From Micromussa lordhowensis (taxonomy: Eukaryota > Cnidaria > Anthozoa > Scleractinia > Lobophylliidae): a stretch of 64,000 nucleotides of DNA. The notes below the pieces were generated by a model. That model was not told the DNA's origin and searched no databases. It worked only from the letters and a program-made list of their open reading frames with translations. The DNA lies in NCBI GenBank assembly GCA_964020085.1, contig OZ026606.1, forward strand, positions 10,740,797-10,804,796, in the 5' to 3' direction. This document shows, piece by piece, positions 1 through 11,525 of the stretch (positions are counted from its first letter, which is position 1; each line of letters begins with the position of its first letter). Made by a program: the position numbers and the translations under genes.

Positions 1-764
1 GAAAAATCCACTCTCTCCCTGCTTAATAAGGTTAAAAGCGAATTTTATTCCACGGGTTATAGTTTTATCACAATTCATGGGTGTGCTAGAATGACCCTTG
101 TTCCATGGTGGATTCATAAGAGTCAGCGAGTAAACCTTAACTTCTCTCCAGCAATGATCTGGTGCAAATGCTAGCTCGTAGGTTCACCTGTATTTTTGAA
201 ACTTAGTAAAATCAAAAATGCTTTCGTTCACTGCTTACACAAAGGAATAATCTACAAAAAAAGGTGCCCCTGGGAAGTAAATAGCCCTGGTTTAAGCCTT
301 CGGTCAAAATTAAGGTCGAGGAAGCTAGAAAAAAAAGAAAAAAATTAACCAGCTTAAGTTTTAATAATTTATTTAATCAATTTAGCCATTATCAAGAACA
401 CAAAACTTTCAGATAATTAATCAATCATTCCTACGGTAGCTGCCGACCAGATAATCATGGGAGTCATTTTATCGTTTTGTATAAATTCGTGTGAAAAGAT
501 CATAACTTAAGAAACTAAAATATTTTGGACAAGTATGTTGTCACAAATTTATGGCTGGTGGTAACTGGCAGATCCCTCTCTGTCCCAACTAAATAATAAA
601 CAGTGGTGTTAATTTACGCTCATACAAGCAGCAAAAGGCAAAATAAAATGCGTAATTTACCAGGATAGAAGCGACGAGTTATCTCATCAGAGGCGTCAGA
701 GGTGTCAGAGGCGTCATCCATTTCACCTTTCAGAGGGAAACAATGTCAGTGTCGATATTACCAG
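1..764. other. AT-rich sequence, no gene seen
   Basis: No open frame with coding character and no clear inverted repeat. A short GAGGCGTCAGAGGTGTCAGA tandem occurs at about 689-715. Confidence 0.5.
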
Positions 765-807
765 TTATTATATGGCGAGCGGGCAAGATGAATCAAATCC
801 TGCGCTG

Positions 808-838
<31 letters not shown>

Positions 839-905
839 CATCTTGCCCGCTCGGGACTACCCGCCTTGTCTCGCAAGAAAAATTTCCCCTAAAGCCATAT
901 AATAA
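765..905. mobile_element. MITE-like hairpin with ATTATATGG ends
   Basis: Terminal TTATTATATGG pairs with CCATATAATAA. A central perfect palindrome arm, CCCGAGCGGGCAAGATGG (818-835), pairs with 838-855. Confidence 0.7.
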
Positions 906-910
906 ATCCT

Positions 911-1007
911 TTATTGACCAAGGGTGTTCGATCAAGATGGCTTGATATTGGCCGAGTTCTTTTTTTGCGTGTTTATGGACCGCGACTCCCCATAAACACG
1001 CAAAAAA

Positions 1008-1040
<33 letters not shown>

Positions 1041-1055
1041 ACACTTGGTCAATAA
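911..1055. mobile_element. MITE-like long hairpin, TTATTGACCAAG ends
   Basis: Arms TTATTGACCAAG...CAAGATGGCT...ATATTGGCCGAGTTCTTTTT pair with their reverse complement across a short loop near 985. Nearly the whole 145 nt folds on itself. It directly abuts the previous element. Confidence 0.75.
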
Positions 1056-1269
1056 CCCATACTTATTAGGCCCCGTCTAAACTGCTCCGGTGGAATTTGA
1101 AAACGGAGTTTTCACATATGAAAACCGGATCAAATGTTTTCCGTCCACACCACGCCAGAGGAATTTAAAAAGGCAGCAGTAACCGTTCGTTCTGGATTTG
1201 TGTTTGAGGAAACCTCGCTCAGGGAAATCACATCAGTGTTTATCGCGTAGTGCGTAGTGCGACGCAGTT

Positions 1270-1460
1270 TCGAAGGATAGTTCGTCTAGACGTATAATGC
1301 ATCTTGTGCCCGTTTTTATACTAAAGACGCATAACCAGACGAACTTCAAATGTTTGCCCAAGTTCGTCCAAACGGATAATGCGTCTTAAGTATAAAAACG
1401 GCGAGGACGCATTATCTTTCTAGACGAATAATGCGTCCTCTAGTATAAAAACGGCCAATA
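1270..1460. repeat. Short repeats of a GGATAATGCGTC / GTATAAAAACGG element
   Basis: GTATAAAAACGG and its complement CCGTTTTTATAC occur three times, with interspersed ATAATGCGTC blocks in both orientations. Likely degenerate overlapping MITE copies. Confidence 0.5.
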
Positions 1461-1764
1461 ATTGCAATGCACTTGATGAGAGGCAACCACAATCAAAAAT
1501 AAACAGCGTTATGGGTATTAAATAAATTAGGAATGTTCTCTTGCAATCGTAGACTATTCCTATCACCTCACCTAGCAGATAGGTTGGTTCCTTCAATTTG
1601 TTACTCTACGAATTATATTGATACTCTTTATAACATTTAGTTTGCATTTCTAAAAGAAAGATTATAATATTTACAAATTGCAAAGAGGGTGCGGACACGG
1701 GAAAACTTAATTTTCGTATTAAGCTGAACCTCAAACCTAATGTAAACTTTAAGTAAGGATATTT

Positions 1765-1904
1765 AAGCAATAGAGCACTTTTTCCGTGTTTATATAGCAT
1801 CGTCTAAACACGAGGAAGGTTAGGAAAGACGTGTCGAGAATTCTCCCTGCCCTCCGAGTGTTTAGATGAGGCAATATAAACACGGAAAAAGTGCTCTATT
1901 GCTT
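1765..1904. mobile_element. MITE with 31-bp perfect ends
   Basis: AAGCAATAGAGCACTTTTTC then CGTGTTTATAT (1765-1795) is the exact reverse complement of 1874-1904. The 78-nt centre is itself partly palindromic (GTCTAAACAC/GTGTTTAGAT). Confidence 0.8.
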
Positions 1905-2166
1905 TTATAAAATAATTCTCAAAAATACATTTGAATCTAAAACGTCACCACCTTGTTGACATACTCTCATCTAAACATGAGAGCGCGCGTAGTGGCTCAT
2001 TTATTTTGTAAACAGATATATACTATAGCATTAGCATTTTATGACAATTTCAACTGCTCAACGTCAAAAGGCACTTATATTATACAATAAACTTTGTTAA
2101 ATGTAAATCTCTAGGAATATTTCAACTGTCTGTTGTTTTTCTTGGAGTGTGTAGTGTCCACCATGC

Positions 2167-2172
<6 letters not shown>

Positions 2173-2214
<42 letters not shown>

Positions 2215-2256
2215 TCGAGGTCAGGACGTACAAACCGACCTCACTCAGTCAATAAG
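2173..2256. mobile_element. Small hairpin element, CTTATTGACTGAGT ends
   Basis: 14-bp perfect inverted ends around a GC-rich core (GGGAGGGCCGGACGGG). It abuts the next element. Confidence 0.6.
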
Positions 2257-2257
2257 C

Positions 2258-2807
2258 ATTTTATCATATGACCACTTTTTTTCATTTTCATTCTTTGGTG
2301 GAACGAGGCCGCGCGTGGCAGCATTGCTTCGTTTCGAGAGTAGTGACTTTCTTTCTGTTGCTTCGCTGCGAGTAGGTAATAGCCCTTTTTCACGGTTAAT
2401 TTTTCTCATTTGCATTACAATGCAATCCAACGTGGATGCGAGGCAATTTCGGGTTAAAACAGCAAAATAGCCCGAAATTGCCTCACATGCATGCTAGATT
2501 TTATTGTAATGCAAATAAGCAAAGTTAACCGTGAAAAGGGCTATTGCAGCATATCGGCGTCCGAAAGCTCACCGGGGTAATAGAACTCACTGTCGGAATG
2601 TTCGCTTTCACTCATTTTCAAGGAAACACTTTTTAGCAACAAAATTGTTTCGCATTGTTTTTGCCGGAGCCGTACGCATTTCTAGTAGGGCCGTACGCGT
2701 TTTCCAGCCCTATCACTTTGACGCGCACGGCCCTAATACGGGACCTTTTTTCTTATGGTTTTCCAAGGAAATTGCTCGCTTAGCCCTACGAGTCATATGA
2801 TAAAAAT
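2258..2807. mobile_element. Non-autonomous element with ATTTTATCATATGAC ends
   Basis: ATTTTATCATATGAC at 2258 pairs with GTCATATGATAAAAAT at 2792. The interior has GC-rich blocks (CCGTACGC, GGCCGCGCG) and an independent nested hairpin at 2378-2545. Confidence 0.55.
2378..2545. mobile_element. Nested MITE, AATAGCCCTTTTTCACGGTT ends
   Basis: AATAGCCCTTTTTCACGGTT then AA pairs with TTAACCGTGAAAAGGGCTAT then T. The inner arms TTTGCATTACAAT and GCGAGGCAATTTCGGG also pair. It was inserted into the element at 2258-2807. Confidence 0.75.
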
Positions 2808-4044
2808 TTTATATTACCCTTTATGTTAGCAAGAAATCAATTTTTAAAAAAAGCAAGAAAATATTTCGGTGAATTATTTTAAACTGATGTAATATGTTGT
2901 TCAAAGTTATTTTGTGCTTACCCAGCGATTCCAGAAGTAAACTGGATTTGGCGGACGATTTCTGCAGTTGAGCCAACAAGAAGGCAGAAATCGCAATTGT
3001 AAAGATAAGGAAGGTCCGTGCAGATTTCATTACTATGGTAAAATCGTCGGCAAACCTCAAAATGCTGCTTACTGAACTGACCAGTTAAAGAGATAGACGA
3101 ATTAAAACTCTTTACACCCCTTTTATAGAGTTATCCATTATCGACAGCTGTTTAATAGTGGGCTTATCAATGTTCGCTTATAAATCGACAGCCGGGGAGT
3201 TCATAAGTGTTTATCACCGAATTACGTCTCCCCGACTTAAATTAAGTAAAAAGAAATTATACTGCCCGCCCTCGCTCACGAATTTAGATAGATGTCCCCA
3301 AAACAAGAAATCTGCGAAACAAGGAAAGGAGCTTGGCTTGAGGATGGAGTGGAATTATAAACAATGAAATAACTCCGTTTTTTACTTGAACTTCCTTTCA
3401 ATAAAGTTAACGAAAAAATTACTATTTTTCCACCTTATGTCTTTTTTCTAAAATCAAGTTGTTAACAACTGTCTAATACTCCCTCTGCCTCATCACTCCC
3501 AATTATAAGTAAGGAATAACTGATTAAGCCAAAAACTAAATGGAATTTGAAACTATATTAATGGCCAAGACAAAACCCGCAAGCTTCAGCAACTAAGTTT
3601 GCATAATAAGTGTTAACAGATAGATTCGATTTTTAGTTAAGGGTTAAAACATTAATCATGTTAAACGTTTCTATATCTGGGGCTAAAATTGACAAATACA
3701 GGAGATAAATGCTTTGTTTTTCCATACAGTAAGGCAAAGGAAGATTTTTCTTTCAGTTCATAAGTTTTCTCATTCTATTCTATTGAAAGCTAAATGTTTG
3801 CAAAATTCCTCGACAAGTCAATCCGTTTTTATCAAGATGGGCTCCTGTTGTTACTTCATTGTCCTTTATGCATGGAAAAAAGCCGGCTAATCAAAGCTGC
3901 ACTTATTAATAGAATGAAGCCGGTAAAGAAGCCCGCATATATTTTGAATCAAACTAAAATCCGGCGGACTCTGAGCTTTTAATTTTAACAAAAAAAAATA
4001 TCTTCTGAAAGTCTATTAGCCGAAGCTAAGAAAGTGTTACTACG
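2808..4044. other. Unassigned AT-rich sequence
   Basis: Only short open frames without recognisable domains or splice context. No repeat structure identified by eye. Confidence 0.45.
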
Positions 4045-4292
4045 CCTCATTTGCACTTGAAAGAAAAACTCAAATGAAAAATACTTTCAACTCACTTTTA
4101 AATTCACAAAACTAGTTTCGCTGTAACAACAGCCTCATCAGCTGATCTTACAATGTTCGTTTGGTCGCGTGTGGCAAAGGTTCAAACGAAACACGCTACG
4201 CACGCAACATACTTACATGTAAGTACAAGTAAGTACGTTGCGCGTGTTGAAAGTATTTTTAATTTGAGTTTTTCTTTCAAGTGCAAATGAGG
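4045..4292. mobile_element. Inverted-repeat element with ~47-bp ends
   Basis: CCTCATTTGCACTTGAAAGA then AAAACTCAAATGAAAAATAC and TTTCAA at the left is mirrored at 4246-4292 with few differences. The centre holds GTAAGTACAAGTAAGTACG-type short repeats. Confidence 0.75.
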
Positions 4293-4452
4293 AAAAATAT
4301 TGAGCAGAATTAAATCCAACAAGAGTTGACAAAAGCTGCCACCGTGGGTCTCTGACAGCGCCCATATTTAAGAATGAGTATGGCTCGAGTTTAAAGTAAG
4401 TTAAATTGGTATTAATAAACAAGTGCTGCATCTCTGTACACCTGCAAGGACC

Positions 4453-5064
4453 AGGTTGTTCAAAGCCTGATCAAAATTCTGGCTAACCCATGATTAGCGA
4501 GAATTTTGATTTCAGTTTTGTAACTTTTCAGTAATATATATACTGTTTGTCCTTCAGTCCTTCAGTGTTAGGTTTGAATAATCTCAAACGTCACAAAACA
4601 TAGGCAGCGAAAACACTTTTAAACAGAAAAATAAATCCTTTTGTTAACTTTTAATCCTGGACTAGCGTTAACCGGCTTTCGAACATCCGACCCTGGGGCC
4701 CGTTTCTCGAAAGCCCCGGAAATTTTTCGGGCTCGTAAAGCCATTTTTTATTTAGTTCATCTGTATCTCAAAACGGAGAAGTGCATACGCCTGAAATTTC
4801 TTTTGTGAAAAGAACCTCTGTATATATTAATAATTCGTAAATAAAACAGCTCTGCAATCATAAGCTTCGAGATTTTGCTATGGCTTTCCGTGTGCGAAAA
4901 CTTTTCGGGACCTTCGAGAAACGGGCCCCTGGTCCCAGTCCCAGGCTGGATAACGCTACCACCAAATCGCTATCCAGTGGACTCGTGTTAAGAAAACAAA
5001 CCACGCTATCCACTGGATAGTGATTTATCCCTTGAACAGTGTTATTCACCTTTCGAACAACCCG
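4453..5064. mobile_element. Composite of GGTTGTTCxAAG and GGGGCCCGTTTCTCGAA elements
   Basis: Outer AGGTTGTTCAAAG (4453) pairs with CTTTCGAACAACCC (5050). An inner unit 4695-4929 has 17-bp perfect ends GGGGCCCGTTTCTCGAA. This points to one MITE inserted in another. Confidence 0.6.
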
Positions 5065-6162
5065 AGCATAGAACAGAATAACAACCTCAAGAACAAATCC
5101 CGTTGAACACCTGTCATCGCCGTTTTGGCTTCTATAGCCCTCAGTTTATCAGATGCTTAAGAACGCTCTGAACTCATCACAGTGAGTAATAAAAATTTAA
5201 AATTAAAGATACTTCACAAATTGTTAATTAACTTTCGAATCATCTTATATCAACAGACATCTGTAATATATGCGAGCGGATGAGATATGAAAAGTTCTCA
5301 TTTTCACATACACTCCCAGCATTATCATTAAGACAAGCTGAATCAATAGATATGTGAGGTTCAAGTGTCTAATTGATCAAAATTTGCTACAGAGTTGGGG
5401 TTCACGTCTTAATAAAATCAGCTGCAAAACATTAATTTTGGAATTGAGTTCTATTGAAATTAAAATGAACGTGTGTGTTTGTCATCGTTGAGGGGGCTGG
5501 CGGGCACAATAATTATTTCTTAAGACAATTAAAAAAAACCAAGAGTAAATTTTCATAAGCATGATGAAACGCGATTTACAACATGACATAAACACTAGAA
5601 AATGTTCATATATCAAAAAAGACTTAAAACAGCAAACTTGTGGAAGATATTTAATGGCACATTTGTTTTGAGTATAATATGTCCTTTTTTCCCTTCCAGT
5701 TTAGTAAATTAAAAGTTAACGTGACATTTACAAAACCAACATAACACGAATCCGAGAAATCATTTTCCCCTAAATATTTCATGTTGTGACATTAATTAGG
5801 AGCCAAATTATAAAATTATTTCGTCTTCCGTTCTAATGGCAAAAAAACATCCGTTCGATAAATTTCCAGCAGCTTCCGTGATCGTGGCGATAACAACAAA
5901 CTTCAATAATTATCATTTCAATCCTGCTTTAGGCAAAACACGATGAAATCTGTTTTTCTGAATAGCCGCAACCTCACGAAGTCTGAGGCTGCTTCGGAAA
6001 CGGCGGCAAATTAAAGTAACACCACAGGCCGGCTGCGGCAACTGAATTCAAACCTCTCCTTGTTGAAGTAAATGGCCTAAAATTTGAAACTCTCATTAGG
6101 GAAATTCTTGTTTTTTTGTTTGTTTCAACTTTGGTATAAGCATTAAAATTTTCTCCAAATTA
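5065..6162. other. Unassigned AT-rich sequence
   Basis: No gene, RNA or clear repeat recognised. Possibly old intergenic DNA between MITEs. Confidence 0.45.
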
Positions 6163-6451
6163 AGGGTGCGGTTCTTTAAGAAACTCCAAGAAATTGATTC
6201 TTAAATCTCGATAAATCCGAAAACGAATTTTGCAGTGTCTTTACTAAACAGATAAATCCAAGATCACTCGGATCATGGTGTCTCAAAGGAACCAAAAAAT
6301 CCGCTCTGGACATGTATTCTTCGGTTCCTTTGATGCACCACGACCCGAATGATCTTGGATTAATCTGCCTAGTAAACAAATGCAAAATCCGTTTTCGGAT
6401 TTATCGAGATTTAGGAATCCACTTTTGGATTTTCTTTAAGAAACGCACCCT
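6163..6451. mobile_element. MITE family 'AGGGTGCG', copy 1
   Basis: Ends AGGGTGCGGTTCTTTAAGAA pair with TTCTTTAAGAAACGCACCCT. The core has GGATCATGGTGTCTCAAAGG and its inverse. A related copy lies at 29291-29475. Confidence 0.7.
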
Positions 6452-9400
6452 AAGTGAAAGGCAATTGCGGGATCACAAAAATGTCTGGAAAGATGACATT
6501 TATCTCCTGATAAATATTTTAAAAGAAAGGATTTCGGGCCACAAAATGTTTTTCGTTTTCTTTTCAAGTAACTTTGCATTGTGAAATTTCGAAATATAAA
6601 AACTGTGATAGCAGTTGTTGTTGATTATTATGATAAGGACTCTCAGGTGTGTCTGTTCTTTTAAGAGATTGGGCTGCGTCTTGTTTTAAAATACGTCGTT
6701 GTGTGTTAACGGCTAATGTTCATAAATTTTGAAGTATTCAATTTTACCTCTTATAGGCGACACTTAAAAACCATTCATTATACGTTAACTATAAAGCAAG
6801 ACGAGACAGAAGTTTGAACCTTGTGTAAGAACGCCCGTGTTATGAGCTGCTTGATGTCGAAATTAAATAAAGGAGAAATAATTACAGAGAGCACTTAAGC
6901 ATGAAAGACATGCTTTCACATCCACGTCAAACGGGACTTATTTGAAACCCAAAAATGTATTCTTTGAGGAGCTGAATGATGATTCAGCTTTAGGTTTCAC
7001 AAACTCTGCAACCAGAAGAAAATGCAGTTGATCCCGATCTAGATACATAGAGATATCCTGTAGGAATGATTAAATAAATTGATTAAATGACTACATTAAA
7101 TATTGTTACATGAACGTACAAAACAGACGTACAAGAATGCTATGCAGTTGAGATGAATACATTTTAATTTCTTCAATTTCGGAGTACTTCCTCCAGTTTT
7201 GATAACAAATTTCTCGATCGTCCCCATATTAAATGTTTGATAGGGATTAAATTAACGTAAAGACGCCTGTTGAGTCAAAACAATTCTGAAAAGCGTTTTC
7301 TTCGGTATTTCAATTAGTGAATGATTAGATCAAGATTTCATTACTTAATAGCTATTTTTGGAATTATTCGCCTGTGGCGTAAAATCCACCCAAAACGTAT
7401 AAAAATATATTTTTGCATTTTCAGGATGTAATAGGTGATTTACCACTCTTGGAAAACATAAGCGCATTTGGCATTTTACTGGTTCTAAACTAAAAATGCG
7501 TTACGCAAACTTTTGACAGAAAAAAAAGAAATGGCAAAGTGTATGAATATAGATGTTATATGCTCCACACTAAACTAAAGGTTTCACTCTATTAATAAGG
7601 CGAGTCTCAAATTAAATCGGCTGTCATTAAAATCAACTTTTGACGTTCATATTATAAAGTTATTGACTACAATGTAAGTGGATCACTACGCCGAACCGAA
7701 ATTTTTAAATTTGACGTTGGTCAAAGTTGTTCGTTAAAGTTTATACAGACGGAAACAGTTTGGTTTGCGGTCATCTGGCACGGACCTCGCTGTCACTTTT
7801 AGTCAAATATTTCCCTGTCCGACCCGACTTTACACAGTTAAATAAGGCTTTTAATAAAAAATCATATAACTGAGCTTAATTTTGTTGGAAAGTTTTTAAA
7901 ATGTCTCAACTTGGTGGATGCATTAGTCTAAATTGTGCGCTAAATGAATTGCTGTCGTGAACGGATTGGACAGATTTTTTCTTGGATCGTTCCATCACAT
8001 CAACCCGTCTGGTCTAACGCTATACATTGCATTATAAAAAGAGAATTATTCTAAATTAAATGTAAAGTTTCACTTCATTATTTTATGTGAGTTCCAAATT
8101 AGACGGGTTAAGAGGAAGACAATGATGCTTTTACGAGCTTTTCGGCACTGCTCTGTCACAAGTTTTCACAGAATTCGACTTAATCTCAGTAATTACTAGT
8201 TAACTAAACGTAAACATTCACTTCATTATTTTACGTTAGTCTCAAATTAGTGGAATTTTACTGCTTTGAATGTCATTCAATGGTATTATCTTTTTCTATT
8301 TAGACATTTACTAATCATAATTAAACGCTTGATACTTCAAAAAGTGTACGTAACAAATAATAATATTCTGTTTTTTTCAATTTGAGATGTTCGGATTCCA
8401 AAGAGACTATCGCGTCGCAATAATAAGTGCATGTTTTTGAGATCAGGAAAATTGTGACATATACTGAACATCTAAAAGAGCCTTGAAAACTTTATTGCCA
8501 CCGCAAGGAAGTGCAGTCGACATCATGATTACCACAAAATCAATCACTGATACCCAGAGCACCACAGACGAAGATCATTCTTAATGTGACAGGGTGCTGG
8601 TGTGTGACAAGGCTAGCACATCATATCAATGGAAAGCACAGAACCACCTACATGTTTTTACAGTGCTCCCGTTTAGTTCCATTCTTGAACGGCTTTTTGT
8701 GCGTGGTGGCCGCAGAAAAACACAACAGTCATTTACCAGATTCAATTCTTCCAACATGGACTTGTTAACTCACGCGATACCACCAAGCCCTATGTTTGGC
8801 TTTGTTTACTCAGCGCAAGATATTTCATGTTACTTAGCTGAGGAACCTTTACTTTCCTCATCGTTTAAACTATACTTTCGTGAAAACATGATGGCCGTAA
8901 GACACACTGCAATCAGATATAAACCTACCAAGCCTTTTAACGATAAATGGCATTGTTTTATTCAGAAAATTTTGTTCCAGGAATTTCTCCCTTTATTGTA
9001 TTACAATCACCACCGTTTTTTGTCCGGGGGGGGGGGGGGGCTCCATACATTCACTCTTATTTTAACCTCTCTACGACGGCCACCTCGCCACAACGGAAAC
9101 GGCCACTAAAGCGCGCCCCAGCTGCCAAAATAACCTGAGGAGCCATCCATATGATATGCTCATGAAAATCAAATCATGCTCACATGGAACGTTTGTACGA
9201 CGACTCACGCTGAAACAGAGGCAGACGACAATGGAATGACCTCATTCAAGGAAAATGTATAAGTATTTATTTGCGCGCGCGAAATTACAGTAATATGATC
9301 GTGTTAGGTAAGATGAATCAGGTTTAAAAGCCAGGGATAGTACTAGTTCCTATAAACTGACTTTAGTTTTGCTGATTCCAGCCAGACTTTGTTGCACGAC

Positions 9401-10404
9401 GCGGGTTTAAAAGATCCAAATTTTACAAAGAATGTAAGAGCTCATTAGCGCCTTTTCAGATAGTTACATGCAAAGAGCTAAAACATTCACCAAGCACTAA
9501 GGTTCACTGGCTCTTTAACTGTTTGGAGTCAATTCAAAAGCCTCCCACATTAAATTACCTACATTTCCCGCGCTCAGGCTGACGCAAGTAAGCGGAACCG
9601 ATATTTTACTTCCTTAGCAAAGCGGGCGAAATGGGCCTTTGAGGTCCAAAATTAAACTACGAGAAGAAAAAAATTATGGTTTCTTCACTTTACGAATTCG
9701 AAATTGTTACAAATTCTTTCGTCCTCAACAACAATCACGTCATAGAAATTGAGAGCGAAAATCTAATTCTTAAATAACAAATAACTTATCAACATTTATA
9801 CCTGTGCTTTTTCAGGAATTTTTAAAACAAAGGAAATGAATATATTGTAGAATGCTGTGATTTTTACAAGTGAAGAGTGGTTTTCACTACAACATAAGCA
9901 CACGCATGACGGTAGACAGGACGCCCACGACGCAAGCGTAAGTACGTAAGCATGTGCACAGTGGATAATTGCCTTATTTTCGGTTCCATACCTCTTCGAT
10001 ACAGTAAAACAAGATGGCTGATTTTCGCTTACAAAGCACAACAAGAACAAAACGTTTTGTTCTGCTTGTGATTGTGCGCGTCCTGACTACCATGTTCTTG
10101 TGCTATGCACGTGCTGTGGGTGTCCTCAATCATGCTGTTATTCTTGCCCACGCATGTTTGTGCATATGTCCTAGTTAAATCCAGGCTTAAAGTGGGATTG
10201 CGAAATACCAACTAGTCTGAGGTTGCTGAAGAGCTTATGCCTGTTTCGCTTACGTCTTTAGCTATCGTTGCTGTCTGTAACATGCATGTGAAATCTGTCC
10301 TTTCCCAATTGGGAGTTTGAGCTTGCTTTGTTCAATTCAAAATATTTTAATATTTCAAAGTTTGTCTGCTCCCGTTAACAAAGGTACATCAGTTTTTTTA
10401 AATT
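6452..10404. other. Intergenic DNA with diverged repeats, no gene recognised
   Basis: Between 7570 and 8260 the phrase TTCACTTCATTATTTTA(C/T)GT with AGTxxCAAATTA recurs three times in diverged form, suggesting remnants of one repeat. The 171-codon open frame at 8594-9109 has no domain and runs into the G-run repeat. 9880-10200 contains partly self-complementary sequence around a GCACACGCATG-type phrase. Nothing else supportable. Confidence 0.4.
9020..9110. repeat. Fragment of the same G-run / ACGGCCACCTC repeat
   Basis: A G16 run at about 9027, CATACATTCACTCT, then CTCTACGACGGCCACCTCGC and CAACGGAAACGGCCACTAAA, matching the inverted region at 18240-18370. Confidence 0.55.
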
Positions 10405-10656
10405 TCACAGGCTTGCTGTAAAACTTTCCGTTCTCTGTGCCGGGGGGCCATCCATATTGATTTCACTTTCGATGTCGAAGCACTCGTTCACGGCAGTGAC
10501 AGCACTGTGTATCTCGAAGTCGGATCCACTTGTTACTGTTTGCGTCGACGCTCCTTGCAAATCGACATCGTTGGCATCTCCTTGCACTTCCTGTGCTGTG
10601 GTCATCAACAGAAACAGGCAACACCAGCTGAACCGAGGATTGTTGCGAAAATCCAT
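10405..10656 (-). CDS. Candidate small secreted acidic protein or first exon
   Basis: An open frame of 83 residues from ATG at 10656. MDFRNNPRFSWCCLFLLMTT then AQEVQG resembles a signal peptide. The remainder is acidic and Ser/Thr-rich (DANDVDLQG, SGSDFEIHS, CFDIESEINMDG) with one cysteine, and ends in TGA. A possible 5-prime acceptor TATATTGCAG lies at about 10693 on the minus strand, and an ATTAAA-like signal follows the stop. It lies downstream of the LRR receptor on the same strand. No family recognised. It may instead splice at CCT/GTGAAA just before the stop. Confidence 0.35.
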   Translation of the reverse strand: MDFRNNPRFSWCCLFLLMTTAQEVQGDANDVDLQGASTQTVTSGSDFEIHSAVTAVNECFDIESEINMDGPPAQRTESFTASL

Positions 10657-11016
10657 CGCAAGGCGGAAAAAGGCGATCAAATAACGTGCTGCAATATAAA
10701 GATTCAACTTCAATTAACACCGTAAGTATGAGGCGAATACTGTATAGACTGTATAGCCATCTAGAATGGTAAGCAACACGCGTCAGATATTTCAGTGCGT
10801 GTATGGCAATCCGATGGTAAATAACAGATAGCGTTGACCAAATACGAGGAATGTATCTGTGTTAGAAAACGCCCAATCGCGTTTTTATGTTCCCATACAT
10901 TCTTATGTGATTATTTTTCGCTAAGCGGTGCAAACTTACAAGCCGTGTAAAATTTTTCGGGAAAAAAGCATGGAAAAATTTAAGGAAAATTAAAATCAAG
11001 AAACATCCCTCATACT

Positions 11017-11060
11017 GGTTAATTCATAAGTTAATTCATAAGTTCATTCATAAGTTCATT
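11017..11060. repeat. Short tandem repeat, TTxATTCATAAG
   Basis: Three to four copies of the 12-mer TTAATTCATAAG / TTCATTCATAAG lie between the small secreted ORF and the receptor's stop codon. Confidence 0.85.
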
Positions 11061-11525
11061 AGAATTCAATTATCAAGAAAATTACTTAACTTGCCATCAG
11101 ATTCCCATACAAACACTAATTTCTGACGCTGTAACTTACCCGTCAAGATTGCTTTCGAACGCTTCGTAAGGGGTCTATTACTTACGGTAGTTGGGATCTG
11201 CAGAAAAACTCAAGTACTCCCAATACTAGATCTGTTGAGTAATTACAAGCGACTTGCGCGGTGTGTTCTGCATACATGTCAATATGTTTTGAGAAATTCA
11301 AAAGGTGTAGTACTTTCTAGTGGCATGCTTTTTCGACCGCGCTGAATACACATTGAATTGTTGCTAATATTGAAAAATAATTCCTAAAGTTATTCGCGTT
11401 TGAAAGGGAGTGTTGCATTCAAGATTTAGGTAGATAATCTGGACTAGAAAGCATTTAGAACAGAATAATTCTTCATATCGTGCTCAGCCTCGTCCAATAA
11501 CTGCCTACTGCATGAAATTAATCAA

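Noticed and set aside
8594..9109. 171-codon plus-strand open frame
   Set aside because: No domain, signal peptide or splice partners, and it ends in a G-run dispersed repeat.
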